This document shows, piece by piece, positions 10,001 through 22,214 of a stretch of DNA of 64,000 bases. The notes beneath the pieces are model-generated. The model saw only the letters and a program-made list of their open reading frames with translations. It ran no database searches and had not been told where the DNA came from. Every line of letters begins with the position of its first letter. Positions within the stretch are counted from its first letter, which is position 1. The translations under genes and the position numbers were made by a program. Origin of the DNA: Engraulis encrasicolus (lineage: Eukaryota; Chordata; Actinopteri; Clupeiformes; Engraulidae); contig NC_085871.1 in the NCBI RefSeq assembly GCF_034702125.1, forward strand, positions 32,320,093-32,384,092, written 5' to 3'.

Positions 10001-12400
10001 GGGATATGTGAGGGGAGAGCCATGTAATGGGAAGCGAAGGAAGAAGATGTGAATGGTATTGGTATGGTGATGAGAATCATTGCAGGTACGTGAAGTGGTG
10101 AGGAGCGGCGATTCGTCTTGAGGAGGAGGACGAGAATAATTACTAATAAAAGGAGAGGAAGACAGATAGATTAGAATCGATACAAGGGTATTTTTGGTCA
10201 GGTTGCGAGTTATAGAGCGTGTTGTACTACTGGCAGTAGAGGGATTCGGACAAGGAGATCATTCGATATGGTAGGGATAGATTAATATACAAGAAGAATG
10301 TTTACTGAGGTATGGCATTACGTGTGTTCAAAAGCCATGCAGGTGAGGTATACGAGTATGGTGACGACGAGTGGACATCTGGAAGAAACATCATATTTAG
10401 ATGGCCTTCTTACATTCTTTCTTAATATTATTATTATAATTATTATTTTAGGCCCTTACTATATACCTATTACATACACGAATGAAAATCAACATTACAT
10501 ACCATCTTCGACTCAGATGATGTGTTCAGATGGCACGCCCACTATAGCACGGTAATCTAATGTAATGTATTTTCAACAGGTACATGGCGCTCACTGACGA
10601 TCGACAGCGTAATCGCCAGGCACCAACAAGAATGGTGTGGAAGCTCGCCCACGCACCACATGGACATACAGGGGGGATCAAAAATATAATGTATGCTGCG
10701 AGACTTTGACAAATACCCCATTCTCGAGACATGAACAACCTGACAGGCGGTCGCTCGCGATTCATATCACAGATATGATGGGTCGTCGCACTGCCCCGCA
10801 TTCTGGGCGCGTGCGTGACGCAGAACACAAACTTCCATACAGGCCGTCCCAGTGTATCCTCTCAAGACGTATTTATTGCCGAAGCCTTGATGGAGACTGC
10901 GCCACCCACATGAAGTGGTACAGACTGTGGGTCATCATGACCCACTTTTGGAGTTTTGGGACATCCCACTTATACCACAGTCCGTAGTTAGGTGTCTCGG
11001 GAAGAGTTCCTGCGAAGGCGCAGTGATTGCCAGTACTTACGACTCTATCTACCAGCCACCACATCCCACTTACCCCTGATGCACGGAAAGCTCGAGGGTG
11101 ATCTCCACAAGTCATTTCAGCATACGGCGTATGAGGGCTGATAGCACACGTGCGTCGCTGCAAGGGGCACCCGGCAAGCCCACATTGAAATAATAGCACC
11201 TACGTTCATGTTTCGAAACTACGATGGAACGATGCTCCCACAGAAAAGGAGTTCTCTGCAAGCTTCAGTAACCGAACATGTGTGCTGGATGAGGCCGAGA
11301 GATGGCGCGATGTAGTAACATAGTGTGTGAGGCAAATGTGGTGGGTGATTAGGGGGTTCTCCCAGGGAACATGTTGGCCGAGGACTCACGTGTAGCTAGG
11401 ACCCTGCGATGGTATGGGTCAGGAGCATGGTAAAGATCTAGGTTGGAGCTCGAGTCAGAACCAACATGAAGTTGCTCTTCAGCCATACATCCTGAGGAGG
11501 GCGTGTAAGACTCCTCTAGGCACGTATAAGTACAGACATGGCACATTGATATGTGAGCACTGGGTCATATACACAATATGAAGGACCCGATGCGTTGTGA
11601 GACTGAAGCCCTTCGCACGATAGCAGGCCGACTCACGTAGCGCTAACAGCAAAGTGACCTTCGATGCAAGACAGGAGCGAGTGAGGATCTCGCGACATCT
11701 GGCGCAATTCTGTGTCCCAGACCAATTTATGTGGGAGTCTCTTGAAAGAGTGACACATGGGAGGGTGCCTCCTGAAAGGATGATTGTCTCTGGAGCCGGG
11801 CTCAAGAAAATGACATCACTCGCGGCGCTAGCTTGTCGTCCTACACAACATATGTGAGGAGAATCAGTGACAGCTATTAACCTGCCGCCTAACACGCACC
11901 TTTACCACATACCAACATCTTTCACCAGCAAGAGTCCAAGCAATAAAACTCTTACAAAGTACGCCACTAAGACCCAGGATCCTAAGAAGGGCACGCACAA
12001 ATGTTTCAGCGTGATGTCTCACGCGGGGCAAGCATTGAATGGACTATTTCAATTTAGTGTATCAATAGTACGACTTCTTATTCTTCATTTCATTTGACTC
12101 ACACTGTGGCTTGTCGTGTTTCATGCTCGCGCGAGTACATGCCACTAAGCTGAGAAGAATTGATCGTGGTGACACAGTGAGTATGTGCAGAGGACAAGAG
12201 TGGCAAAAAATAATGTCTTGGTTTGTGTAGTATATTGTGCGGGTGAGTTATGTAGTGACAGGGAACTGTGATTCAATGAGCGCGGAATGGCTATTTTGAT
12301 TCCGCGCGAGATCTTGTGATGTGTTCTCATAATTACACCTCGACTGTATCAACCGACTAGCGTAACTTGACCGTAGCGACACAAAAACAGTAAAAGTGAT
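7055..12400. other. Unclassified block of abnormal composition; no gene seen
   Basis: From about 7290 no fish repeat, microsatellite or exon is recognisable. The longest open frames (138 aa at 11479-11895 minus, 118 aa at 12458-12814 minus) have no recognisable motif. About 8480-10300 is strongly C-poor and G-rich on the plus strand: the line 9001-9060 has 25 G and 4 C. About 10560-11900 is by contrast CpG-containing and balanced. It may be low-quality consensus, foreign sequence or a highly diverged region. The first 200 bases (7055-7290) still look like normal fish DNA. Confidence 0.5.
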
Positions 12401-13973
12401 AAAAAGAAATGCCGCTAATTCCCACATTCCTTTGCAGTCAATTCCATCTAAGTAACTTCACTGAGGTAGGTTTGTCAGGTGGGAAGATGGTGTGGCTACA
12501 TCACTATCACACCAGCACGACCTTTGTTTACTGGCAGGTGAATGTAGCCCCTTCCATTGAGATATGTGACACCATTGGCCTGATGTTTGTCGAGTGAAAG
12601 AGAATGGTTCAACATTCAGAAGGCCTACAATAATACCAAGATAAAAAATGTTAAGTGGACCAGCCCATGAATGAGGTCTCCTGGCTGGCTGCTGCGGGGG
12701 GATGGACCTGCTCCTCTGGGGGTGATTGTAGATACGACCAGCCCTGGGCACAGCGTGCCACATTTGTAGCGCTATACTCCCCCTTGACACCAACTCAGGC
12801 CTGTGTCCTTGCACGGAGACTGTGAAGGTTGACGGAGTAAAAAATAGCTATTGGTTGGAGGTGGAGAGGGCATGGCGAGTGCCTACACAGCTGAAGGAGT
12901 CGATGGTGTGTCTCGCCTGTTCCGTGTTGTCGGAGCCACTGATAGATCTATCAGTTGCGTCACATAATCGAGCCGTGCAAATCATGAATCAAGACACAAT
13001 ATTATGCGACAGCCATCGTAGACTCCCACGAATTTGAGAGACATATTACATCTTACGCGAGGCATACTTCTACTCGAAGTTGGTTCTCCTCAACGCAATA
13101 TCAATGACTTTATAGCTCCAATTGCCCTCTCTATATAAAGCTCGTGGACAGTGTGTGGGGGTGGGGGAAGGATGATGAGAAGAAGTCTTGTTAATATCAA
13201 AGAATGAAGACCTGAATCAGTGGAATACAAATGATAACCACTCAAACCTTGGTATGTTCAACAGTTTGTGGGGGAAGTTCAGACTAGAGGGCGGAAAGAG
13301 AAGTGCATCAATCTTGCTCCACATCACAAATGTTCACGAGTGGACCGGTGGAGAAAACGATGAAACAAGTGTGAACATGCGTCCTTCACACAGCTGAGGA
13401 AAGAAATAAGAATGCGTTCCCTGGTTACAGCCTGACTCATGCTGCTTTGAAGTCCTCCAGAAGGGTTGTTCTGGACAAAGGTCCCCTCCTGAAAAACTGG
13501 CGAGATAAATGTGAATGTGTTACATACACAGGCCAACCTTGAGTCGAGCTTCACTCCCTGTACACAAAGATTGCCACCAAAAGGAAAAATTCCTACCGGA
13601 AATTTCGAAGTAGCACGCCTCCAGATTCTGCAATAGATCACAATGTCAATTCAACAGACATATGGCAAAAAGAAAAAGATGGTGAGATTAAAATCAAGCA
13701 CCAGTTCCTCATAGGGAGCACAACACTACATCACCACTCCCAGAAAGTGAACAAGGACGATAGTTTTAGGAATGAGCGATTTGTCGGCGTAGCTCTCAGA
13801 GGGGCGAGATCTGTTTCCATTCCGAGCAGACACTGCAACAGTCAAACCCCGACCCATGGTCCACACTGGCACAGCACAAGGTGGTTCTACAGCCCGAGAA
13901 TAGGCCTTTGTCAATACAAAGGCATCCTCAGCCCGAGTTTGCTTCACAGAGCTCCTAAAATTATAAACAAAAC

Positions 13974-14045
13974 ACACACAGGTTCAATAAACAATCACAA
14001 TAGCAATAACAAAATCACACACAGGATCAATAAACAATCACAATA
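13974..14045. repeat. Two-unit tandem repeat, period 43
   Basis: The word CACACAGG(T/A)TCAATAAACAATCACAATA occurs twice, 43 bases apart, with one mismatch. Confidence 0.85.
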
Positions 14046-15365
14046 TAAAACACAATTACAACCTTGCACGGTTTCATTAATGGCTACAAATGTAGGCTAA
14101 TCATAATAATTCTGGTTCACATTCGCGATAATTTTACGTGCCCCTAAGAAAAGTGGTTTCAAATAAAGCTCTTGGATATTATAAATTATAGTTATTTAGT
14201 TTGATTTAAAAAAGAGTATGCAAAATCCCCCCCATGATATTTGGTGGGCTGAGATGGGTGGTTTAAAAATACGGGTGGCTCCTACACCATGTATGATGGG
14301 GCGTAGTGGTCTAAGGGTTGTAACCATATACCCGTTCAGGCGGTATTTGGCACTCCTGCTTTCTTTCTCACCTTTCCCCAGTGCCCCCTTGTCCCAGTAA
14401 CATTGCCAACCCACCCTCTACCAACTCTCATCCCCCCACCCACTGCCATTACATGGAAATTAATTATTTAATGTTCAGATAAAAACTGGTGTGTGTGATT
14501 GCCATCATGGACATTAACAAGGTGGGTAACATGATTAGGATCAAAAAGTGACAGAAACTCCAAATATCTGAGGACAAGCGGCTATGGAAGAAAATATCTG
14601 CCTGCAGACCCAAACATGACCAAAAATCTATATAGCCCCTAAAGGTTAAGCCTAAGTTGTAATAAAATATGTTGTACAGACCATTGCAAATAATCTGTGC
14701 AAAAAATACAATAGTGCCACGTTTTTAGAGGCAGTGCTTTATTTCCAGGTGGAGTAGCCTGTATGCATCTGAATGCCATACCTCCATCATACACAAATAC
14801 CGCATTAAATAAAGGCATGTTCAAATCATAACACGGCTTACAAAATAGAAACCAAAATGCTCTTTTTCAGGAAAAGTGAAAAAGAAAGTGCTCTTACCTG
14901 CAGATAGAGAAATGATGTATGAGACAAAGAACAAAAGAAATAATGAACAAAAACAAAGTAGGCCGACTCACTGCCCTGCCCTGGCCCGGCCTGACCCCCC
15001 TCTGTTGGCAGGTCTCTATTTTGAGAACACTAGCCTCTCCATAAGCCCCAGTAAAGCTGTTTGACTGCGGCATGTCCGGCAGCATTCCGCTCATCGCCGC
15101 TCCTCTTCTCTTCTATTCCTCTCAGCCTCCCTCTCCTCTCCCTCGCATCCGTCCTTCTCCATGTAATGAAGAAGGGCGCCACTGCTGGTTTGTCTCTTCA
15201 TTTTCCTAAGTAATAAGAGGGACGATGTTACTACACTCAAAGGTCATGAGAATCAAGGAGCTCAGTAAACCACCACCATTGGCATCGTTCATTGTGTAAA
15301 CAATAATGTGGTAGAAAGTGTGGAGGAAAGCGTGGAAGAAAGACACCTCTGAAGCAGCTACTTAC

Positions 15366-15437
15366 CCTGAAATGTTTGTCTCGGTGGAAGAACATCTTGC
15401 TCGGAGTCAGAAATGTTAGTGTCAGTCCCCAACGATC
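15366..15437 (-). other. Possible 72-nt exon
   Basis: On the minus strand a TTTTAATTGTGCCTAG acceptor precedes 72 nt that stay open in one frame (reading ...SLGTDTNISDSEQDVL...). A good donor GG|GTAAGTAG follows. The length is a multiple of three. The gene is not recognised, and the same peptide word SLGTDT also appears in the decayed gene at 45895. This rests on splice-site context only. Confidence 0.2.
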
Positions 15438-16568
15438 CTAGGCACAATTAAAACAAGAAAACACATTCTCAATATGGTTACAATCTTAGCAATCCACCCC
15501 ACACATCCATCCATCCAGGTGAGATTTGTCTTCAAAACAGAAAGGTTAATGTGAAACGACTTTAGAGAATATTAATGGAGTTAAGTGAAACAGGGATTAA
15601 GACCATGTTGACCTGGTGGAAATATGAGGACCAGAAGGGTGTAGATACCCCACCCCCTACCTGTAAATGTAGTAGGCCTAATACAACTGCATCTGTACAA
15701 GTTCAGACTGTCATGTCATTCAGGTGGAGCTTGGTTGTACATAGCCTAACTGAGGATGACAGAGATGTAATTTGATAGCCATATGGCCCCATATCCATAA
15801 GGTGGTCATTAGATGAACATGCAGGGCTGTAAATGAACTTGTTTCATCACAAGCGAATTTGGTAGGCTACGCCTGAATATTAAAACTGGACACTTTGTTC
15901 AATCTTACTCGCCACGCATAGGCCTACATTCACTATCAATTCAAGTGGCAAGCAAGCATTATTTTCTAACAGCCAAACAGACTTTTCACCAGCATTTGGC
16001 AGGTTGGTTGGAGTGAAATAGCCCTGTTCACAATATAGATCTATGTAATACACAGTTATCTTTTTATATGAATACAATTGTGTTTCATTGTGCGCGCAAA
16101 TGTGTAGGCCTACGTGTGTGTGCGCATTTCTCACATGAGCCCCGGACAATATTGGAGCAGCGCGGCTGAGATGGTGTGAATGTGAAAGCGTGTTTGTAGG
16201 CTATGTATTTTGAAGGCGCGTTGTTGTTCTGCTAGCCTATGTAGGCTTTATAATACATAGGCTATTTTATTTGTATAGGCTATTGTAGGCCTGTGTAAGA
16301 CAGTTTCAGTTAAATGTGACTCACTTACACAGCAAAATAATATGGCTACTTATATAGAGTGACATGATGATGCCAAAGACACAATGCATTAAGGACATGA
16401 CAGCTAGGCATATGTGGAAAGAGCAACGTGAAAGGCGTTCATTTTATTTCCTTGCAAAGCGCAAAGCACATTTCATGACACGCATCATTTCTTATGATGT
16501 AAAGCCAATCCAACAGTGGGACCTAGGTTTATGTCGCCGTATTGACTAAGCCTAGAGTTACCTGTAGC

Positions 16569-16735
16569 CAGGGTCCTAAATTAACGTTTTTCATCACCAG
16601 CCAAAATGGTCGGAGATGCCATCTCTGCTCACCAAAATCACACTCACCTTGTAAGTCTAGCGGGGTTTCTTTTAAAAATAATTTTACCCATTTGGTTTGG
16701 TGGGAAAATTTAACCCATGCCTGAGCACTTTGGCT
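16569..16735. mobile_element. hAT-like end fragment
   Basis: CAGGGTCCTAAATTAAC differs by two bases from the terminus of the 1080-2438 element (CAGGGCTCTAAATTAAC) and is followed by similar CACCAGCCAAAATGG words. The opposite end is not visible before the gap. Confidence 0.45.
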
Positions 16736-16821
16736 ACATTACATTTTTTAATTTGACCATAACGAAATTAAAAACAATTAAATAGTTTGCGTGAAAAGAA
16801 GTAATGTACCTTATCGGCCCC

Positions 16822-16921
16822 NNNNNNNNNNNNNNNNNNNNNNNNNNNNNNNNNNNNNNNNNNNNNNNNNNNNNNNNNNNNNNNNNNNNNNNNNNNNNNN
16901 NNNNNNNNNNNNNNNNNNNNN
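16822..16921. other. Assembly gap of 100 N
   Basis: Exactly 100 N, a conventional placeholder of unknown true length. Open frames reported across it are artefacts. Confidence 0.99.
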
Positions 16922-17171
16922 GGAAAAGGAAAGGTCGTGCTTATCACAGATTGTGCCAGTCATGGAGTTACTATGAACATAAATGGGCGAAATTCTACGC
17001 GCCCATCGCGGAAGCGGGGAAATCCACGAACAAAAGGAATGTCTTCGAGGCGGCCCTCTGCAAAATCACCTGCTAAATCCGATGCAGTTTGTGCCTTTGA
17101 CACAGAATAAAGCTTCAGCTACCAGATTCCTGTTAGACTATTCATTGCTGGATCACTGCAATGCGAGGTGA
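16922..17171 (+). other. Open stretch after the gap, coding status unknown
   Basis: From the gap edge one frame runs open for 63 codons to a TAA near 17107. It is rich in Arg, Ser and Lys (…RPSRKRGNPRTKG…). The other two forward frames are also open for more than 50 codons each, which weakens the coding argument. GAG|GTGAGG at about 17166 would be a good splice donor. No family is recognised. Confidence 0.15.
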
Positions 17172-17407
17172 GGTCGCGGTTATGATTGAAAAAAACATCC
17201 GTGTGAATATCACAGGTGCCGGCTGTCATAGAGATTCAATGGGGGAAAAATCTGTGTGCTCAAACACGGAATTTCAGCAAAATCCGTCCTCCCAGACACA
17301 GATTTTGAGTTAAAAAATCCGTGCTTGAGGACACAGATCCCGTGGAGATCAGGTTGGTGTATGCATGTGCGTGGGCATGTGCATGAATGTGTGTATGTGG
17401 GCGTACT

Positions 17408-17432
17408 TGTGTGTGTGTGTGTGTGTGTGTGT
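17408..17432. repeat. (TG)n microsatellite
   Basis: A short uninterrupted TG run within a GTG-rich stretch at 17360-17440. Confidence 0.9.
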
Positions 17433-17722
17433 ACCTGCATGTGTGTCGGACTGTATGAGTGTGTATGTTTGATTTTCTGCAAGTCTATTGGAGTGTGAGC
17501 GTTGAATGGTTGACTGGCTGGCGAGGTGAGAGAGAAATGTGAAAATGATAATCTGTCTTTTCAAAAGATGTTTTCTTTGATTTCAGAGTGGATGATTTGC
17601 AGTGAAGCGCAGAGCAGAGGCGAGCGAGAGATCTGTCAGGGACAAGCTGTCTTTGAGGGAGAGAGAAACATTGCAGAATTGACAGGCCTTGTAATATGTA
17701 AGCGGACTTACTCACATGCCCG

Positions 17723-17724
<2 letters not shown>

Positions 17725-17787
<63 letters not shown>

Positions 17788-17799
17788 CACACAACACAC

Positions 17800-17832
<33 letters not shown>
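17725..17832. repeat. (CA)n microsatellite with ACAAC interruptions
   Basis: A CA run interrupted by three ACAAC shifts around 17785-17805. Confidence 0.97.
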
Positions 17833-17836
<4 letters not shown>

Positions 17837-17917
17837 AACAAAGGAAGAGTGAAAGAAGGAGAAATACTGTATATAGACTCAGAGACAGAAACAACAAGAA
17901 AGAACATGCACGCGCGC

Positions 17918-17924
17918 ACACACA

Positions 17925-17960
<36 letters not shown>
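17918..17960. repeat. (CA)n microsatellite
   Basis: A CA run with one GA interruption near its start. Confidence 0.95.
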
Positions 17961-17962
<2 letters not shown>

Positions 17963-18002
17963 AAGACACACATATGTAAGCAAATAGAGAGAAACACTCT
18001 TA

Positions 18003-18028
18003 CACACACAGACACAGACACAGACACA

Positions 18029-18112
<84 letters not shown>
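18003..18112. repeat. (CA)n/(GACACA)n compound microsatellite
   Basis: Begins with several GACACA units and passes into a pure CA run of about 40 units. Confidence 0.97.
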
Positions 18113-18113
<1 letters not shown>

Positions 18114-18323
18114 GCTGCAGCAAAGGCCTGGAAGTACTCGATAGTGTGACTTGGATTTGCCAGTTCATGCACTCGGGCTCGGGAGACATGGCAAGACACT
18201 GATGAGATGAACCATTGGGTCCAACTGTACTCTGTATTTGTCCTGAGAAATGAAACCCAGCCAAGCAGGATAATGGTTACAGAGCAGTTGGCACCAAATA
18301 TGAAAATAATGAATTTTCCTTAA

Positions 18324-18654
18324 AGGTACACTGTGCAGGAAATGGTCAAAAAAGGTACTGCAACTACTCATTGAAACTGGGCTGCCTATTGCCAAATTTG
18401 ATATTTACATGAAAGTTTACTGAGTAATAATCACATATTTCCTGGTATGGTCCAAGTAGAGTCATTTTTGCAGCCCAAAATGGCGGACCATGAAGAAGAT
18501 CCCTCTTTTCATGTATGAAAAGTGCAATTTTTCCAGTCATAATGAATACTTAAAATTTGATGGTGGTGGTAAGTATTCATGAAAAAAGGAACATTAGTGA
18601 ATCGGCAGCATGAATTCTGGAAATAAACAACTAAAAATCTCATACAGTGTCCCT
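18324..18654. mobile_element. MITE flanked by TTAA
   Basis: The ends AGGTACACTGTGCAGG and, inverted, AGGGACACTGTATGAG are flanked by TTAA on both sides (18320-18323 and 18655-18658). That is the target-site signature of piggyBac or Kolobok-type elements. Length is 331 bp with no coding capacity. The internal phrase GGTGGTGGTAAGTATTCATG and AAAATGGCGGACCAT are familiar from dispersed fish repeats. Confidence 0.8.
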
Positions 18655-18658
18655 TTAA

Positions 18659-19487
18659 AGCGCTTAACGACTTACCAATTTTATCTTGGTTATGGAAAAA
18701 TACCACAACAGAATCCATGCATCTTTCTATGATCGTGTTGAAAAACAACAGTATGTAGGACTATGTATAAAATGAGTTGATGTGCGCTAAAATGAGTTGA
18801 TATACGCTATATAATATGTATTATAATCAGTGATGAAAGTAAACAGGTGCATAGCACCGGTATAGAATTTACAGCTGTTGTACAGTACCAGTAAGAGAAT
18901 AGGTTTAATGCTGGCCAAAATCCCACATTTGAAAAGAGTAAGGTCTGCTGTTTCAGTAGAAAACACATACAACCACACTATGCCATCTGAGACAAGTGTC
19001 CTCCTATGAAGAGACACCACAAATAGTCATGCAGCGATTATAGATATGTAATTCTCATTTTGTTTGTTTATTGTTTGTTTGAGGGTGGTGATGGTGGGGC
19101 AACCCCGGTAAGAAACGAAAACTAATTTCAGCCCTGATTATAATGGAGGGTTTTGATATGCGCATAATACGAATTTGGTTCCTGTTTTACCCAGATTGGT
19201 TCCCTCAAGTGTTACAGAGAACAGAGAATTCTCTTTCAATTTCACTTCTGTAAACATCTGGATTTGACAATTAGCCCCAAATCCTTAATGATGGTGAACC
19301 TTGTATCTGAAAGCAGAAGACAAACAAAGGAAAAGAAGGGAGAGGCATAAATACAATACAAAAAAGTACACAAATACAAGTCCAAACAAATCCAAACAAG
19401 AACGGCTGTACTTTTATTGTCTGCTTCGTTCCTCTTTAATCCATCTTGACAAGGAAATAGGGAGCGACTGGCCCTCTGAACTTGTCA
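18659..19487. other. Unique-looking AT-rich sequence, no feature seen
   Basis: Only short open frames. No repeat boundary, exon or RNA gene identified. Confidence 0.5.
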
Positions 19488-19567
19488 GATGGTGTGCGCG
19501 TGTGCGTGTGTGCATGTGTGTGCGTGTGTGTATGTGTGTGCGTGTGTGTATGTGTGTGCACGTGTGT
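19488..19567. repeat. GT-rich compound microsatellite
   Basis: Alternating GTGTGC and GTGTAT units, for example GTGTGTATGTGTGTGCGTGT repeated. Confidence 0.9.
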
Positions 19568-19671
19568 AGCACGGAGCAACTGGCCCTCAGAACCTGTCGA
19601 GTGTTGTTAAGCAGGTAACCAATAGAGCATTACTGAATGTACAGTAGCCTACTCATTCTGCTAAAGTGTGC

Positions 19672-19672
<1 letters not shown>

Positions 19673-19755
<83 letters not shown>

Positions 19756-19770
19756 CGTGTGTGTGCGTGC
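19673..19770. repeat. (GT)n microsatellite
   Basis: A pure GT run of about 35-40 units with a GCGTGC end. Confidence 0.97.
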
Positions 19771-19861
19771 ATGCTTCTTTAGTGATCCTCAGTGATGAAG
19801 AGACAACACATTTTCGTGCAAATGGGACATCGACTGAGCTCATGAGAACACTTAGAGGCAT

Positions 19862-19864
<3 letters not shown>

Positions 19865-19957
<93 letters not shown>
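19865..19957. repeat. (GT)n microsatellite
   Basis: A pure GT run of about 46 units. Confidence 0.97.
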
Positions 19958-19958
<1 letters not shown>

Positions 19959-20224
19959 GTCCTGTACGAACATGCCCATGGGAATACAGAGGGCCATATT
20001 GTGCGGCTGCAATAAAGTCTAACTTTAATAGTCGATTAATCTGGTCTGCATTAGCACTGATTACGCCGCTCTTACCACGAACCGTCAACGTAATCGCCAC
20101 GGCAACGCGTGACATGGTGCAATGGCTTCATTGGTGGAGAGGGTCATGAGCCGCGGGTGTGCAATTATTCTCCGTTATTACCTGTGTGAATAACACAATC
20201 GGCTCAATGGCATGGGCAGACACA
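19958..20224. other. Unique island between microsatellites
   Basis: About 260 bp of complex sequence (…GTCGATTAATCTGGTCTGCATT…) isolated between long GT and CA runs. It has no open reading frame of note. It could be a conserved non-coding element, which cannot be judged without alignment. Confidence 0.3.
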
Positions 20225-20313
20225 AACACGTACGCACGCACACACACAAACACACACATGCGCGCACACACATGTACACACAAACACACACACAAATGCA
20301 GGCACGCGTGCGT

Positions 20314-20384
<71 letters not shown>
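20225..20384. repeat. CA-rich compound microsatellite
   Basis: Imperfect CA with ACGC and ATGC variants, then a pure CA run from about 20315 to 20384. Confidence 0.95.
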
Positions 20385-20385
<1 letters not shown>

Positions 20386-20422
20386 GTGGCTAACACCATC
20401 AATTTAATGCCACACAAGTCCA

Positions 20423-20545
20423 CACACTCAATTTACCAAGCACAAGCACACAGACACACAAAGACAAACATACACGCACACAGATGCAAACACGCATGTA
20501 CACACACACACGCGCACGCATGCACACACACACACACGGACGCAT

Positions 20546-20592
<47 letters not shown>
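20423..20592. repeat. CA-rich compound microsatellite
   Basis: Variant CA, GACA and CACG units leading into a pure CA run at about 20548-20592. Confidence 0.92.
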
Positions 20593-20594
<2 letters not shown>

Positions 20595-20612
20595 TACACC
20601 ATAGCAAACACG

Positions 20613-21377
<765 letters not shown>

Positions 21378-21557
21378 TCATTTCATATCACTTGCAATAT
21401 TGGGATTCAAACAGGTCCAGTCCAATTTTGCAACAGTTAATGCAACAGATCATAAGTCTAGTCTTTTTCCGTGATGTTTGAATCTGTTACTGTGTGCAGG
21501 GAGTAAGAAAAAAAATAGAGGCAGTCGTTCTTCATTCCTGCCAATCTGCTGCAGCTG

Positions 21558-21559
<2 letters not shown>

Positions 21560-21603
<44 letters not shown>
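21560..21603. repeat. (TC)n microsatellite
   Basis: About 22 units, orthologous in position to 188-237. Confidence 0.97.
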
Positions 21604-21606
<3 letters not shown>

Positions 21607-21806
21607 CGGTCGGCAAGCCGACACAAAGCAGCCGGGTTGCTAGGCAACACCTTAAAGCTCTGACCTGGCTGATTAGCCAATGGTGACGAGTGTATACAGA
21701 GCGGTGTGCTGCACATCAAAAACACACATCAGCTAGCCACACATCATCGGGACGGTCGTCATACAGGAAGGCAGAACGGTGCAGTACAGGCACACATTAG
21801 CTGCTT

Positions 21807-22214
21807 TGGTAACACTTATAATTTATATATAATTTATAATAAGGGTATGCATAAAAAGTATTATAAAGACATTGTAATAATTAACTAAGACTTTATTATT
21901 TTTTTTAAAAAGGCATAAAAAGTATTATAAAGACATTGTAATAATTAACTAATGGAGAACAACACATTAATAATTGTTTTTAGAATTAACTAAGTTTTAT
22001 TAATGCTTTGTAAAATATCTACAAACATGTTCAAGATTTTACAAACCTTTTATCAAAGTACTTTACTTTATTAATTTACAAACAATTGTAAATGTTTGAT
22101 AAATATAAAATGTACCACTCATTTACAAACATTTGTTAATGCTTTGTTCGTCATTAGTTATATATTTAAGTCTTTATAATGCTTTTTATGCATCTCTTAT
22201 TATAAAGTGTTGCC
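21807..22214. mobile_element. AT-rich MITE (copy B counterpart of 441-844)
   Basis: Ends TGGTAACACTTATAAT and ATTATAAAGTGTTGCCA. Here the inverted repeat is cleaner than in copy A. Confidence 0.65.

Larger units (their letters stand above)
12401..16568. other. Ordinary non-coding DNA, no confident gene
   Basis: Composition returns to normal fish-like sequence. It holds a two-unit tandem repeat (13974-14045), a possible short exon on the minus strand (15366-15437), a GA-rich minus-strand stretch at 15080-15170, and isolated hAT-like end words such as CAGGGCTGTAAATGAAC at 15822. Nothing else could be supported. Confidence 0.5.

Noticed and set aside
11479..11895. 138-aa minus frame
   Set aside because: No recognisable motif, and it lies in the abnormal block 7055-12400 where the sequence itself is doubtful.
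17700..18112. CRISPR-like array
   Set aside because: Regular spacing comes from microsatellites. There are no unique spacers, and the genome is vertebrate-like.
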